Assembly: GCF_007971525.1 (NCBI RefSeq)
Contig: NZ_CP042437.1
Location: 558,001-622,000, forward strand
Origin: Mucilaginibacter ginsenosidivorax
Lineage (GTDB): Bacteria > Bacteroidota > Bacteroidia > Sphingobacteriales > Sphingobacteriaceae
Direction: 5' to 3'
DNA: 64,000 bases
The stretch's first letter is position 1, and every line of letters begins with the position of its first letter. A program made the position numbers and the translations under genes. Under the pieces are notes generated by a model, which was given only the letters and a program-made list of their open reading frames with translations, was not told the DNA's origin and made no database searches. Shown one piece after another: positions 42,288 through 51,536 of the stretch.

Positions 42288-43790
42288 TTACCACCCGGTA
42301 TTTTGGGTGAGTTTACTATTTGTACTTATCTCACGTTGCGGAATAGGCCATAAATAGTACTGCGCTTTCATGGTTACTCCCTGTTCATTGGCAGTAGATG
42401 TTGCATCGCCAAAAGAGTCTGTAGCCACTTTATATATCATGTGGGTGCGTTGAATATCAAAGTAAGCTTTATTTTCATAAGCCAGCTCATGATAACGTTC
42501 GCGCCAGATAGCAGTACGGAAATCATCTTTACTTAAACCGCTCAACGCAGGCAATAAAGCACGCGCCCTTATTTTGTTAATCTGGGCATAAGCTGCAGCC
42601 GTTGGACCACTTACCTCGTTAGTGGCTTCGCAATAAATCAGCATAGCTTCCGGTAAACGCAAAAATGTCCAGTTTTCATCAGCTGCGGAGTTACCTATAT
42701 TTTCGCTTTCCTTGTGGAAATACTTATACAACGCATGCACTCCAAAGTTGATGGTTTGCGTTGGATCGTTGTGGTTAGGATAGCTTGAAAAGTAAAACTG
42801 TCTTTCCTGTTTACGCAAATCGGCATTGTCATAGCTATTAAAGAAACCGTTTGTTGGTATCATCGCTCCAAGGTGATCGCCATAGGCGCCTACCTGAAGG
42901 TTAAATGGTAAAGTTAATTGCGGAATAGCATTGGTAACTACACCTACCTGATATTGCGACTGAAAAATCAACTCGCCCTGGTTTTTGTGAGCGTTATCAT
43001 GCAAATAGTCATACTTATCAAACAGGGTATAATCGCTTAACACCGGTAGTACCTCGGCAGCGGCCAGCGCATAGTTTTCTGTTTTCTTTAACGGGAAACC
43101 GGCTGTAGTTAAATAAACACTGGCCAGCAAAGTACGTACAGCTCCTAATGACACCTTGCCAGTTTGGTCAGTTTCGGGCAAGCCAGATGCTTCCGCGGCT
43201 TTTAAATCACTGATGATCTGATCGTAAACAGCTGCTGTGGCGGTACGCGCAGGATATAAATCGGGACTGGTAATGGTAACGGGCGTAACTATTAACGGCA
43301 CATCGCCATACAGCCTAACCAGGTGATAGTAAAAAAACGCTCTTAAAAAATAGGCTTCACCCATAGTCGTTTTTTTATCAGCGTCAGCCATCGATCCTAT
43401 TTTGGGGATTTCGGTTAGCGCAATATTGGCGTTTGAAATAGCATTGTAGCTATTTGACCATACATCTTCAAAACCCGGGTTTACAGCATCTGTACGGTTA
43501 TTAATTACGTTATTGTTATTAACACTTTGTCCAAGTGATGTGGTGTGGCCTGCAAATAACTCCAAAGTAATAAAGGGGCTTTCACCGTAAGCATCTCCAT
43601 TTAAAAACAAATAAAGCTTTTGGTAAATACCTGTAACAAATGTATGGGCCTGTGATGCATTTGTAAAATAATTGCTTTTTACAAAATTGCCTTTGTCTTT
43701 TTCAACAAGGTCTTTTTTGCAACTGCCAACCAGGATAACAAGAATTAGCAATACGCAGCTAATTCGATATTTTTTTAAGTTAAACTTCAT
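42288..43790 (-). CDS. SusD/RagB family outer-membrane lipoprotein
   Basis: This 500-residue protein has a lipoprotein signal ending in ILVGSC, so the mature protein would begin at Cys24. The SusD-type N-terminal segment (NYFTNASQAHTFVTGIYQKL), the MGEAYFLRAFFYYHLVRLYG motif that is near-universal in RagB/SusD proteins, and the C-terminal ATNEVSGPTAAAYAQINKIR block are present. It binds glycan at the cell surface together with the SusC partner 23 bp upstream. The neighbouring GH92 enzyme points to a mannose-containing glycan such as yeast mannan or an N-glycan. Confidence 0.95.
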   Translation of the reverse strand: MKFNLKKYRISCVLLILVILVGSCKKDLVEKDKGNFVKSNYFTNASQAHTFVTGIYQKLYLFLNGDAYGESPFITLELFAGHTTSLGQSVNNNNVINNRTDAVNPGFEDVWSNSYNAISNANIALTEIPKIGSMADADKKTTMGEAYFLRAFFYYHLVRLYGDVPLIVTPVTITSPDLYPARTATAAVYDQIISDLKAAEASGLPETDQTGKVSLGAVRTLLASVYLTTAGFPLKKTENYALAAAEVLPVLSDYTLFDKYDYLHDNAHKNQGELIFQSQYQVGVVTNAIPQLTLPFNLQVGAYGDHLGAMIPTNGFFNSYDNADLRKQERQFYFSSYPNHNDPTQTINFGVHALYKYFHKESENIGNSAADENWTFLRLPEAMLIYCEATNEVSGPTAAAYAQINKIRARALLPALSGLSKDDFRTAIWRERYHELAYENKAYFDIQRTHMIYKVATDSFGDATSTANEQGVTMKAQYYLWPIPQREISTNSKLTQNTGW

Positions 43791-43813
43791 AATTGTATGT
43801 GTTAACGTTTAAA

Positions 43814-46800
43814 TTAGAAACTAACATTTAAGCCAAGCAGGAAGGTTCTTGGTTTTGGATAATCATAAAACTGGATGTTTTGTGTAAAGTTGCTTGAAGT
43901 ATTGTACGTAGACACTTCCGGATCATAACCAGTGTATTTGGTTATTACAAAAAGATTTTGCGCCTGCGCGTACACCCTTAGCCTGCTCAGTTTTATTTTC
44001 GAAATCATGTTGGTTGGGAAGGTATAACCAAGCGTTACAGCCCTACCGCGTATAAAATTACCGCTTTCAACTTTTGTTGAATAGATTTCGGTTTGGTAGC
44101 GTACAAAGGCGGGCCTGTCTTCGGCAATGCTGGTATTTTGGTTTGTAGGTGTCCAGGCATTTAATACAGTTGCATAGCTGTTTGCCTGCCCGGTACGGTC
44201 CTGGCCCGAATGACGTGTCAGGTTCATGATCTGGTTTCCGTAGTTAAATTGCAGGTCGACACCCAAATCAATGTTTTTATAACGGAAAGTATTGCTCAGC
44301 GTACCGTAACCGTCGGGAATTGATTTACCAAGGATCACCTTATCGGCTGACGAAACTTTACCGTCTCCGTTGGTATCCTGTATTTTCAAGTCGCCGGGCA
44401 GCAAGCCATACTTAGCTGCTTCAGTGGCTTCTGCTGTACCCCAGGTACCTAAAACCTTGTATCCGTAAAAGCTACCTGCAGGTAACCCTACCCTCATCAG
44501 GTTAAATTGAGAAAGAAAAGTTGGGGCCAAAAAGATATCATCATTAGACGCACCCAATTGCAATATCTTATTTTTAAGGAATGATATATTGAAACTGGTA
44601 TTCCAGCTAAAATCCTGCGATTTGATGTTTTGTGTATTGATAGTTAACTCCAACCCTTTATTTTGCAGCCTGCCAATGTTTTTATAAACACTGGTAAAAC
44701 CACTTGTTTCCGGTAACGGCGCATTAAGCAGTAAAGCCTTGGTTTTCTTCAAATACGCATCGGCCTCAATATTAATACGGTTATTGAACAGGCCCAATGA
44801 AACGCCAAGATCATACTCGGCTGTCTTCTCCCACGAAAGGTCATCGTTGCCTATTGTAGTTTGCTGTGTTCCGATAGCTTGCTTACCGCCGAATACATAA
44901 TTCACAGTATTGATGTTAGCCAATGACCGATATTCGCCAATTTCGGAGTTACCTGTTAAACCGTAGCTTACTCTGAACTTAAGATCGGATATAGTTTTAT
45001 TATCCTTTAAGAAATCTTCCTGGGATGCACGCCAGGCGAAAGCCGCAGAAGGGAAAAAACCATTTTTAACATTTGTACCAAAACGTGATGAACCATCCTC
45101 ACGACCTGTTATTGTTAACAGGTACTTTTCTTTATAGTTATAATTAACACGGCCAAAAAAGGAATTCATTTGCCATGCATCATAGTTTGACGATGGTATA
45201 CCCGGTATTGAACCTGCACCAAGGTTGTAGTACTGATAATAATTATCAGACAAGCCACTTGTACTGGCTCCAAACCCGGTTTGCTGGAAGTTTTGTTTTT
45301 CCTGGCCAACAACAACATTTAAAGTATGTACTTTATTAAATGTTTTGTTGTAGGTTAAGTGGTTTTCCCACTGCCAAAAAGTATTGTTGGCTTCGCTGAT
45401 TGACGCTGAACTGTTTGCCTGGTCGGCAGTTGCACCGCCTACCAAACCGCTTTGAAAATGCGGGTTGTAATTGGCTCCCGTAGTAACACCTAAAGTACTC
45501 CTAAACTCAAGCCCCGGCAAAATATTAAGGTTTAAATATCCGTTGCCACTAAATATCCGTTTCCGGTAAATAGCCTGAACTTCATTTGCCTGGGCAACAG
45601 GATTATCGCCACCTTCCATGTTAGGATAATCGGTACGTTTGCCGTAACTGCCATCGGGATATTTAATAGGTATAATGGGTATCATTTCTATCAACATACG
45701 CGGTATGTTGTTACCGCCTGTACCGTCATCAGCAGTACGTTGGTCCTGCGCGTTATAGTTTAAGGTGGCACCTACTTTTAGCCATGGTTTTATCTGGTTA
45801 TCAAAGGTTAAACGGGCATTGTAGCGTTTTAAATAGCTGTTTAAAATAATACCTTCATCATCAGCGTAGTTTAAAAAGAAACCATAGTTAATCTTATCGG
45901 TACCTCCTGTAAATGTAAGGTTATGGTTCTGGCTAACCGGTGTACGGGTAGTGGCCTTTTGCCAGTCAACATCATATAACGGCTTCAGGTTCGAATCAAA
46001 CAGTTTGCCAATAAGCTTCGTTCTTATCTTTACAGGGTCGTCATCTACATAATTACCTGCGGCCCAGCCAACCGGGTCATATTTTTTAATATTGGCGTAC
46101 GACTGATCTTCGACGGCTAAAAACTGCGCCGAGTTAAGTACCGGAATTTCTTTAGCCATGTGGCTTACACTCAGGTAACTATCATAGCTAACAGTACCTT
46201 CGCCTTTTTTGCCACGTTTAGTGGTTACCAAAATAACGCCATTAGCGCCACGTGTACCGTAAATAGCGGTTGACGACGCATCTTTCAACACATCAACCGA
46301 TTCGATATCGTTAGGATTTATGGAGTTTCCACCTTCAGTCCAAACTACTCCATCAACCACATATAATGGGTCGGTATTGGTATTAATTGAACTATAGCCA
46401 CGTATGCGCACCTTGGTTGCGCCACCCGGAGCACCTGAATTAGCCGAAACGTTTACACCGGCAATTTTCCCGGCAAGCTCCTGCTCAAGGTTGGTTTGCG
46501 GCCTTTCCTGTAAGCCTTTTGCACTTACACTACCTACCGAACCTGTTAAATCGACACGTTTTTGGGTACCATAACCAACCACAACAACTTCACTTAGCGC
46601 TTTTTGCGACTCGGTCATGATTACGTTTAATACAGTTTTACCAGCTACCGCAACTTCCTGTGTATTGTAACCAACAAAGCTAAAAACCAATGTGGCATTG
46701 GTTGGAGCAGTTAAATTAAACTTGCCATTTACATCTGTTTGAGTACCAACGTCGGTACCTTTAATCCGGATGCTAACACCCGGCAAAGGCCCTTTACTAT

Positions 46801-47206
46801 CTGATACGGTGCCTGATATTTTTATGTCTGCCACTGTTGCTCCCGGAAAATCTTTCTTTTTAACAACGATTGTCTCCTGGAAAATTTTGTACGTTAAAGG
46901 CTGATCTTTAAAAGCCTGGTCAAGCGCCTGCTCCAAAGAAACCCCTGCAACCTCGATGTTAATTGCAGTTGCCTTAGCTACATCCTGCTTCTCATACATG
47001 AAATGATAACCGGTTTGTTTTTCGATAGAACGTAGTACTTTTTCGACACTGGCGTTTTTTTGGTGCAGGGTAACAACCTGGCTGTAAGTTTTGGCACTTA
47101 CGTTGGTAAGTACCGCCACCATAATAATAACTGTTAGCTTCATAGCTAAAATTATTTTGGATAATTGAGGCCATACCAAAGGCGTGGCCTTAGAATTAAA
47201 ATTCAT
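43814..47206 (-). CDS. SusC/RagA family TonB-dependent transporter with an N-terminal STN domain
   Basis: This 1130-residue transporter has a long N-terminus with a signal sequence (about 18-43), an STN domain (about 50-118, VEKVLRSIEKQTGYHFMYEK), a carboxypeptidase-regulatory-like domain (about 128-210, SFVGYNTQEVAVAGK), the plug with LSEVVVVGYGTQKRVDLTG and GTRGANGVILVTTKRG, and a barrel ending FLLGLNVSF. The STN domain fits signalling to the FecR protein encoded upstream. It would import oligosaccharides for locus 2. Unlike locus 1, a 287-bp leader separates it from the FecR gene, and that leader carries a plus-strand terminator-like hairpin (47280-47316). Confidence 0.95.
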   Translation of the reverse strand: MNFNSKATPLVWPQLSKIILAMKLTVIIMVAVLTNVSAKTYSQVVTLHQKNASVEKVLRSIEKQTGYHFMYEKQDVAKATAINIEVAGVSLEQALDQAFKDQPLTYKIFQETIVVKKKDFPGATVADIKISGTVSDSKGPLPGVSIRIKGTDVGTQTDVNGKFNLTAPTNATLVFSFVGYNTQEVAVAGKTVLNVIMTESQKALSEVVVVGYGTQKRVDLTGSVGSVSAKGLQERPQTNLEQELAGKIAGVNVSANSGAPGGATKVRIRGYSSINTNTDPLYVVDGVVWTEGGNSINPNDIESVDVLKDASSTAIYGTRGANGVILVTTKRGKKGEGTVSYDSYLSVSHMAKEIPVLNSAQFLAVEDQSYANIKKYDPVGWAAGNYVDDDPVKIRTKLIGKLFDSNLKPLYDVDWQKATTRTPVSQNHNLTFTGGTDKINYGFFLNYADDEGIILNSYLKRYNARLTFDNQIKPWLKVGATLNYNAQDQRTADDGTGGNNIPRMLIEMIPIIPIKYPDGSYGKRTDYPNMEGGDNPVAQANEVQAIYRKRIFSGNGYLNLNILPGLEFRSTLGVTTGANYNPHFQSGLVGGATADQANSSASISEANNTFWQWENHLTYNKTFNKVHTLNVVVGQEKQNFQQTGFGASTSGLSDNYYQYYNLGAGSIPGIPSSNYDAWQMNSFFGRVNYNYKEKYLLTITGREDGSSRFGTNVKNGFFPSAAFAWRASQEDFLKDNKTISDLKFRVSYGLTGNSEIGEYRSLANINTVNYVFGGKQAIGTQQTTIGNDDLSWEKTAEYDLGVSLGLFNNRINIEADAYLKKTKALLLNAPLPETSGFTSVYKNIGRLQNKGLELTINTQNIKSQDFSWNTSFNISFLKNKILQLGASNDDIFLAPTFLSQFNLMRVGLPAGSFYGYKVLGTWGTAEATEAAKYGLLPGDLKIQDTNGDGKVSSADKVILGKSIPDGYGTLSNTFRYKNIDLGVDLQFNYGNQIMNLTRHSGQDRTGQANSYATVLNAWTPTNQNTSIAEDRPAFVRYQTEIYSTKVESGNFIRGRAVTLGYTFPTNMISKIKLSRLRVYAQAQNLFVITKYTGYDPEVSTYNTSSNFTQNIQFYDYPKPRTFLLGLNVSF

Positions 47207-47279
47207 AAGTTTGTAGAGTTTGGGTTAAACATTAACTTTCAATTCGTCGATTGCATTTTTTTGGGGCCCAGATGCTTAG

Positions 47280-47316
47280 CCGGGAAAGTACTGCGAATAC
47301 TTCCCGGTTTTTTATT
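47280..47316 (+). terminator. Plus-strand terminator-like hairpin inside the susC leader
   Basis: CCGGGAA/TTCCCGG (47280-47286 with 47301-47307) plus an inner GTA/TAC and a single bulge form the stem. TTTTTTATT follows on the plus strand only. All annotated genes here run on the minus strand, so this would end an RNA antisense to the susC 5' region, or else act as a leader structure. The rest of the 47207-47493 spacer shows only chance short frames. Confidence 0.5.
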
Positions 47317-47493
47317 GGTTATATTTTGGCACCGGCATCATTATTTTTTACATGGCGATAAGCCATTTTGCCATGCAAGCCCCGCCCGGGCTAACTTATA
47401 TTTGGTATTTCTTCCATCATAGCTTTTTTAAAAAGTGAGTAATTGGTTGTTGATTAGTTGTATATAAATTGGTTATTAATTGAGGCTGATTAT

Positions 47494-48708
47494 TTACGGC
47501 AGCACTGTTATATGTTTGTCTTCGATTTTAAAGTTAACGCCCATATATTTTAGCATTCCCATCAGTTCAGACGCCTTTACATTACGCGAAATACGCCCGG
47601 TAAATTCCTTTTCGGGTATTTTGCCCACAAAGCTCACCTGCACATCGTACCAGCGGGCGGCCTGCCTCATGATGGTTTCTATACCCGCGTCTCTGAACTG
47701 GAAGATGCCCTCCTTCCAGGCTACCGCATCGTCGGCATCTGCTTCATCTGTTATTTTTATAGGCCCGTTTTGCCTAAGTACCGCTTGCTGGCCGGGTTTT
47801 AAAAGACCGCTAAATTGTTTGTTGCTGATTTTTACAGATCCTTCTAATAACGTTGTCTTCATAGCGTCTTCATCATTATAAGCCATAATGTTAAAATGGG
47901 TACCCAGTACTTCAACAACGGTATTATTTACCTTTACTTTAAATGGCATTTTCGCATTTTTGGCCACCTCAAAATAAGCCTCGCCGGTAATCTCAACCTC
48001 CCTGGTTGCGCCCTTAAATACAGCAGGGAAGCTTAACGACGATGCAGAGTTTAACCAAACCTTACTTCCATCGTTCAATACCAGCTGATACTGCCCTCCG
48101 CGTGGGGTAGATACCGTGTTTATAGCAGCAGGCGCATCAGCGCTTTCATTTTTGCCAGCCTCATAAACCAACTGCCCATCATGTGTTTTTTTTACATGTG
48201 CAGTACCTTCGTTAGCCAGCAAACCATTTTTTGCGCTATCCAGCGTTATAGTTTTACCGTTGGCAAGGGTAAGCACTGCCTTGTTGCCACCGGGCAAAAC
48301 ATCATGCGCTGGCACAGCCTTTAACCTGGCCTGGGCCCGTTTATTTGCTGCATTTTTGTGTTGATTGATTAACACATAAGCACCAAAGCCAACAAACACC
48401 ATCATAGCGGCTGCCACACCAACTTTTAGCCATAACTGGTTTTTGTTTGGTGGCCTTATAGGATGTATACTATCCGGAGGCGATTTACTTTGAAGAATGC
48501 CATTGAGCATATCCATACTTTTTGCGGCATCAAAAAGTGGTTCATCTGCCTGGAGGGTATTCCAGGCTTCATGAATAAGTGCAGTAAGCTCCGCATCATT
48601 GGCAGATGAGTTGATGATTTCAAACAATTCATCCCGCTCCTGCTGCGTAGCAGTTTGATGGTAATAACTATTAAACAGGTAGTTAAGCCTTGCATTAAAT
48701 GCACTCAT
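47494..48708 (-). CDS. FecR family anti-sigma factor
   Basis: This 404-residue protein has a cytoplasmic N-terminal part of about 95 residues (YLFNSYYHQTATQQERDELF), a single membrane helix (about 101-120, VGVAAAMMVFVGFGAYVLIN), a linker, the FecR domain (about 195-295, VSTPRGGQYQLVLNDGSKVW, VEITGEAYFEV) and a C-terminal DUF4974 domain (about 315-404) reading DAVAWKEGIFQFRDAGIETI. It pairs with the sigma factor 90 bp upstream and with the STN domain of the downstream SusC. Confidence 0.95.
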   Translation of the reverse strand: MSAFNARLNYLFNSYYHQTATQQERDELFEIINSSANDAELTALIHEAWNTLQADEPLFDAAKSMDMLNGILQSKSPPDSIHPIRPPNKNQLWLKVGVAAAMMVFVGFGAYVLINQHKNAANKRAQARLKAVPAHDVLPGGNKAVLTLANGKTITLDSAKNGLLANEGTAHVKKTHDGQLVYEAGKNESADAPAAINTVSTPRGGQYQLVLNDGSKVWLNSASSLSFPAVFKGATREVEITGEAYFEVAKNAKMPFKVKVNNTVVEVLGTHFNIMAYNDEDAMKTTLLEGSVKISNKQFSGLLKPGQQAVLRQNGPIKITDEADADDAVAWKEGIFQFRDAGIETIMRQAARWYDVQVSFVGKIPEKEFTGRISRNVKASELMGMLKYMGVNFKIEDKHITVLP

Positions 48709-48798
48709 ACAGGTAGATGTTAATTCATATTATAAATTGGTAAATGCCGAGTTTGGGGTTAACTCACACATAAGACAATAAATGCGATAAAAAAGGGG

Positions 48799-49443
48799 CT
48801 ATCGCTTTTGAAAAAAAATAAAAAAAGTTTTTATTGCCAGCAAAGCAACGGGATATGCATCCAAATGGCTCCGCACATAATCGGTTATAGAGGTGGTGGC
48901 TATCTGAAGATACTTTTTTACTGTTTCGCGGGAGAGTTTAAGCTGATCGGCAATTTCGTTATACTTCAAACGATTGTGCCTGCTTAGCAAATACACTTTT
49001 TGCTGTTGCGATGGTAGGTGATCTATTGCTTCATCCAATAAGTTGTAGTACAGATTATCCTGCTGATCGGCTGTTATCAAACCAAGACTTTCTTCTTCCA
49101 GTTTTTTTGCCTGTACTTTTTCTTTCGCCAGCTTTTTGAGGCAATTAAGGGCATGATTTTTTGATATAACAAACAGGTAAGCCTTAAAGTCTTCTACTTG
49201 CGCCAGGGTTTCGCGCGCCATCCATATTTTCAAAAAAACATCCTGTACAACTTCTTCGGCCAGCTCCATTGAGCTGGTGATGCGATGGATATGAACACCC
49301 AATTGCTGATGGTGCATAACAAACAAACGGCGAAAAGCATGTTCATCCCCTTCCGCTACCTGTAATAGCAAATCCTTGTCATGATGTTGCGGCGTTGCCC
49401 TTGTAAGCAATTCCGGCTCATGGTTATAAGCAATATCCAACAT
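48799..49443 (-). CDS. ECF RNA polymerase sigma factor (Bacteroidota expansion type)
   Basis: This 214-residue ECF factor has region 2 (HQQLGVHIHRITSSMELAEE, then VVQDVFLKIWMARETL) and region 4 (LPSQQQKVYLLSRHNRLKYN, then EIADQLKLSRETVKKYLQIA). The C-terminus is hydrophobic (PVALLAIKTFFIFF), like the locus 1 sigma factor. It heads the sigma/FecR/SusC/SusD/GH92 cluster and should be released when SusC binds substrate. A 26-bp palindrome lies about 110 bp upstream. Confidence 0.93.
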   Translation of the reverse strand: MLDIAYNHEPELLTRATPQHHDKDLLLQVAEGDEHAFRRLFVMHHQQLGVHIHRITSSMELAEEVVQDVFLKIWMARETLAQVEDFKAYLFVISKNHALNCLKKLAKEKVQAKKLEEESLGLITADQQDNLYYNLLDEAIDHLPSQQQKVYLLSRHNRLKYNEIADQLKLSRETVKKYLQIATTSITDYVRSHLDAYPVALLAIKTFFIFFQKR

Positions 49444-49551
49444 AGGTAAACGTATAGTAGTGGCAAATAATGGTTAATTAAAATGCAATAAAAATCACTT
49501 AGGTTAAAACACTACTACAACTACGAAATTGCGAAATAGTTTATACTTTTT

Positions 49552-49577
49552 TATCAACTAAATGCATTTAGTTGATA
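49552..49577. promoter_or_regulatory. Perfect 26-bp palindrome upstream of the sigma factor gene
   Basis: The sequence TATCAACTAAATG followed by its exact reverse complement occupies 49552-49577, with no spacer. It lies 22 bp beyond the end of the TMEM175-type gene and 109 bp upstream of the sigma factor start. It has no loop and no GC-rich stem, so it is a poor terminator and a better candidate operator for a dimeric regulator. I cannot name the regulator. Confidence 0.55.
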
Positions 49578-49598
49578 TTATTTTGGATTAAGATGTAT

Positions 49599-50201
49599 TT
49601 ACAGCTGGCTGTCAGCATCATGATGAGTAAGTTTATTTTCGATCCTTTTATCAGGAATAAACCAAATACCAGCTACTAAAACATATAGCGCCATGGCACC
49701 GCTTGCACTAAACCATGATAAACAAATGGCTACTGCATATAAAATAACCGATATTTTACCCTTCCAGTCTTCGCCAAAGGCCTGTGCCAGCAAAGAGTGT
49801 TCGCCGTGGTGGCGAACCAGGTTTTTTACCAGGATTGAATAGGCTATGCCATTCATCAGCAATACAAACCCGTAACACATTACAGGCCATTTGGCAAAAT
49901 GATTTTCGCCCATCCACCCGGTTACAAACGGGATTAACGATAACCAAAACAGCAAATGCAAGTTGGCCCACAGCGTTTTGCCATTTATTGATTTAACGGC
50001 CTGTAGGGTATGGTGATGGTTGTTCCAATAAATACCTACATAAACAAAACTTAACACATAGGTCATAAAAACAGGAACAAGCGGCTTTAACGCCTCAATA
50101 TTATCGCCATGGGGTACCTTCATCTCCAACACCATAATAGTGATAATAATGGCAATAACGCCATCGCTGAAAGCCTCTAACCTGCCTTTACCTAATGCCA
50201 T
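49599..50201 (-). CDS. TMEM175 family potassium channel-like protein (DUF1211)
   Basis: This 200-residue protein starts with GRLEAFSDGVIAIIITIMVL, the FSD-containing first pore helix that identifies the TMEM175/DUF1211 family. Five further helices follow. Bacterial members are six-helix subunits that assemble into potassium-permeable channels. It lies 27 bp after the GH88 gene on the same strand, so it may be co-transcribed, though a functional link with glycan breakdown is not obvious. Confidence 0.9.
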   Translation of the reverse strand: MALGKGRLEAFSDGVIAIIITIMVLEMKVPHGDNIEALKPLVPVFMTYVLSFVYVGIYWNNHHHTLQAVKSINGKTLWANLHLLFWLSLIPFVTGWMGENHFAKWPVMCYGFVLLMNGIAYSILVKNLVRHHGEHSLLAQAFGEDWKGKISVILYAVAICLSWFSASGAMALYVLVAGIWFIPDKRIENKLTHHDADSQL

Positions 50202-50228
50202 TTTATAATTTATACAGCTAAAAGTAAG

Positions 50229-51443
50229 CTATTTTTTTGTACCGAATGCCTGGTAACGCTGCATAGCCTCGATGAAATAGTAATCGGCGTATGTCAAAGG
50301 CACATCAATTTCTGTCCCGGCAGGGAAATGGCCAACGCTGTGCTGCAAAATAAAACCGCCATTGGTACCCGCGGCGGCCATATAAGGCGGCGCCGAAAGT
50401 GTTTTCAATATCGTTTGCGCCACATTAAAATATTGTTGCCCCTGTTTGGCATCGCTATACCTGCATAATTCAAGCAGGGCCGATGCCATAACCGACGCAG
50501 CCGAGGCATCTTTTAAAGCATTGGGAATGTTGCTGGCATTATAATCCCAGTATGGAATTTTATCGGCCGGCAAATTGGGGTTAGTCAATATAAAATGAGC
50601 GATGTTTTGCGCCTGGTCAAGATATTTTTTATCATGCGTTTCGCGGTACATAACGGTATAGCCATACAAGCCCCATGATTGGCCCCTTGCCCATGCCGAT
50701 TCATTAGCGAAGCCCTGGGCAGTTTTCTTTTCTTTTACCGCGCCTGTTTGGGCATCATAATTTATAACGTGATACGAGCTAAAATCGGGCCTGAAATGAT
50801 TTTTCATGGTGGTGTTGGCGTGGGTAACCGCTATTTTATAGTAGCTGGAATCTCCTGTTTCACGGGTTGCCCAGAAAAGCAGCTCAAGATTCATCATGTT
50901 ATCGATAATCACCAGGTAATCGCCGGGTTTTGAATCCCAGGATTTAATACAGCCTACCGCAGGGTTAAACCTGGTTGATAGTGATTTGGCGCTATTAATT
51001 AATATTTGCTTGTATTCCGGTTTGGGCTCAATTTTGTTGGCATTTCCAAAACTGCAATACATCATAAAACCCAAATCATGGGTGTGGGTATTAAACTGCT
51101 CTTTAGCTAAAACCCCCATAATACGGTTAGCTTCGGTAAGCAGCTGTTTATCTTTTGTTTCCTGGTACAAAAGCAACAGGCTGCCCGAATAAAAGCCACT
51201 GCACCACCAGCCCGAGTTGCTGTTTTCCTGTTTGTCGTTATCAGGGTGGTAAGTTTTGGGGAATTCCTCCGGCCCTATTTTTGTTGCCAACAACTTATAT
51301 TGGGCATCAGCCGCTATAAAGTTTTTTTTAATGGCGGTTAAAATATCTTTTTGCGGTTTAAAAGCCGATTGGGCATCACTAAAAAAAGTTATTGCGGTTA
51401 AACAAACAGTACATGCAAGAGCTGGCAATATTTTTAATTTCAT
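50229..51443 (-). CDS. GH88 unsaturated glucuronyl hydrolase
   Basis: I start at MKLKILPALACTVCLTAITF (51443, 404 residues) because it gives a proper signal peptide; the upstream ATG (51527) adds 28 unrelated residues. The alpha/alpha barrel shows THDLGFMMY with a conserved Asp, IDNMMNLELLFWA with the presumed acid/base Asp, SSYHVINYD with a conserved His, and SAWARGQSWGLYGYTVMYRE. The spacing of these residues fits Asp88, Asp149 and His193 of the Bacillus enzyme. It removes the unsaturated uronic acid left by polysaccharide lyases, for example from glycosaminoglycan, ulvan or rhamnogalacturonan fragments. It follows an alpha/beta hydrolase and two LamG-like secreted proteins in the probable operon. 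Confidence 0.9.
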   Translation of the reverse strand: MKLKILPALACTVCLTAITFFSDAQSAFKPQKDILTAIKKNFIAADAQYKLLATKIGPEEFPKTYHPDNDKQENSNSGWWCSGFYSGSLLLLYQETKDKQLLTEANRIMGVLAKEQFNTHTHDLGFMMYCSFGNANKIEPKPEYKQILINSAKSLSTRFNPAVGCIKSWDSKPGDYLVIIDNMMNLELLFWATRETGDSSYYKIAVTHANTTMKNHFRPDFSSYHVINYDAQTGAVKEKKTAQGFANESAWARGQSWGLYGYTVMYRETHDKKYLDQAQNIAHFILTNPNLPADKIPYWDYNASNIPNALKDASAASVMASALLELCRYSDAKQGQQYFNVAQTILKTLSAPPYMAAAGTNGGFILQHSVGHFPAGTEIDVPLTYADYYFIEAMQRYQAFGTKK

Positions 51444-51536
51444 AGGTATTTTTTGGCTGGCAATAAAGTTGCAAATTTTGGTTGGAATTTGCCAACATAA
51501 ACCGATGGCTTTATTAACCCGCCCCATATTTATACG

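Noticed and set aside
47348..47420. Very short minus-strand frames (8-9 codons) in the susC leader as possible leader peptides
   Set aside because: They carry no repeated regulatory codons or attenuator pairing that I can see, and frames of this size are expected by chance.
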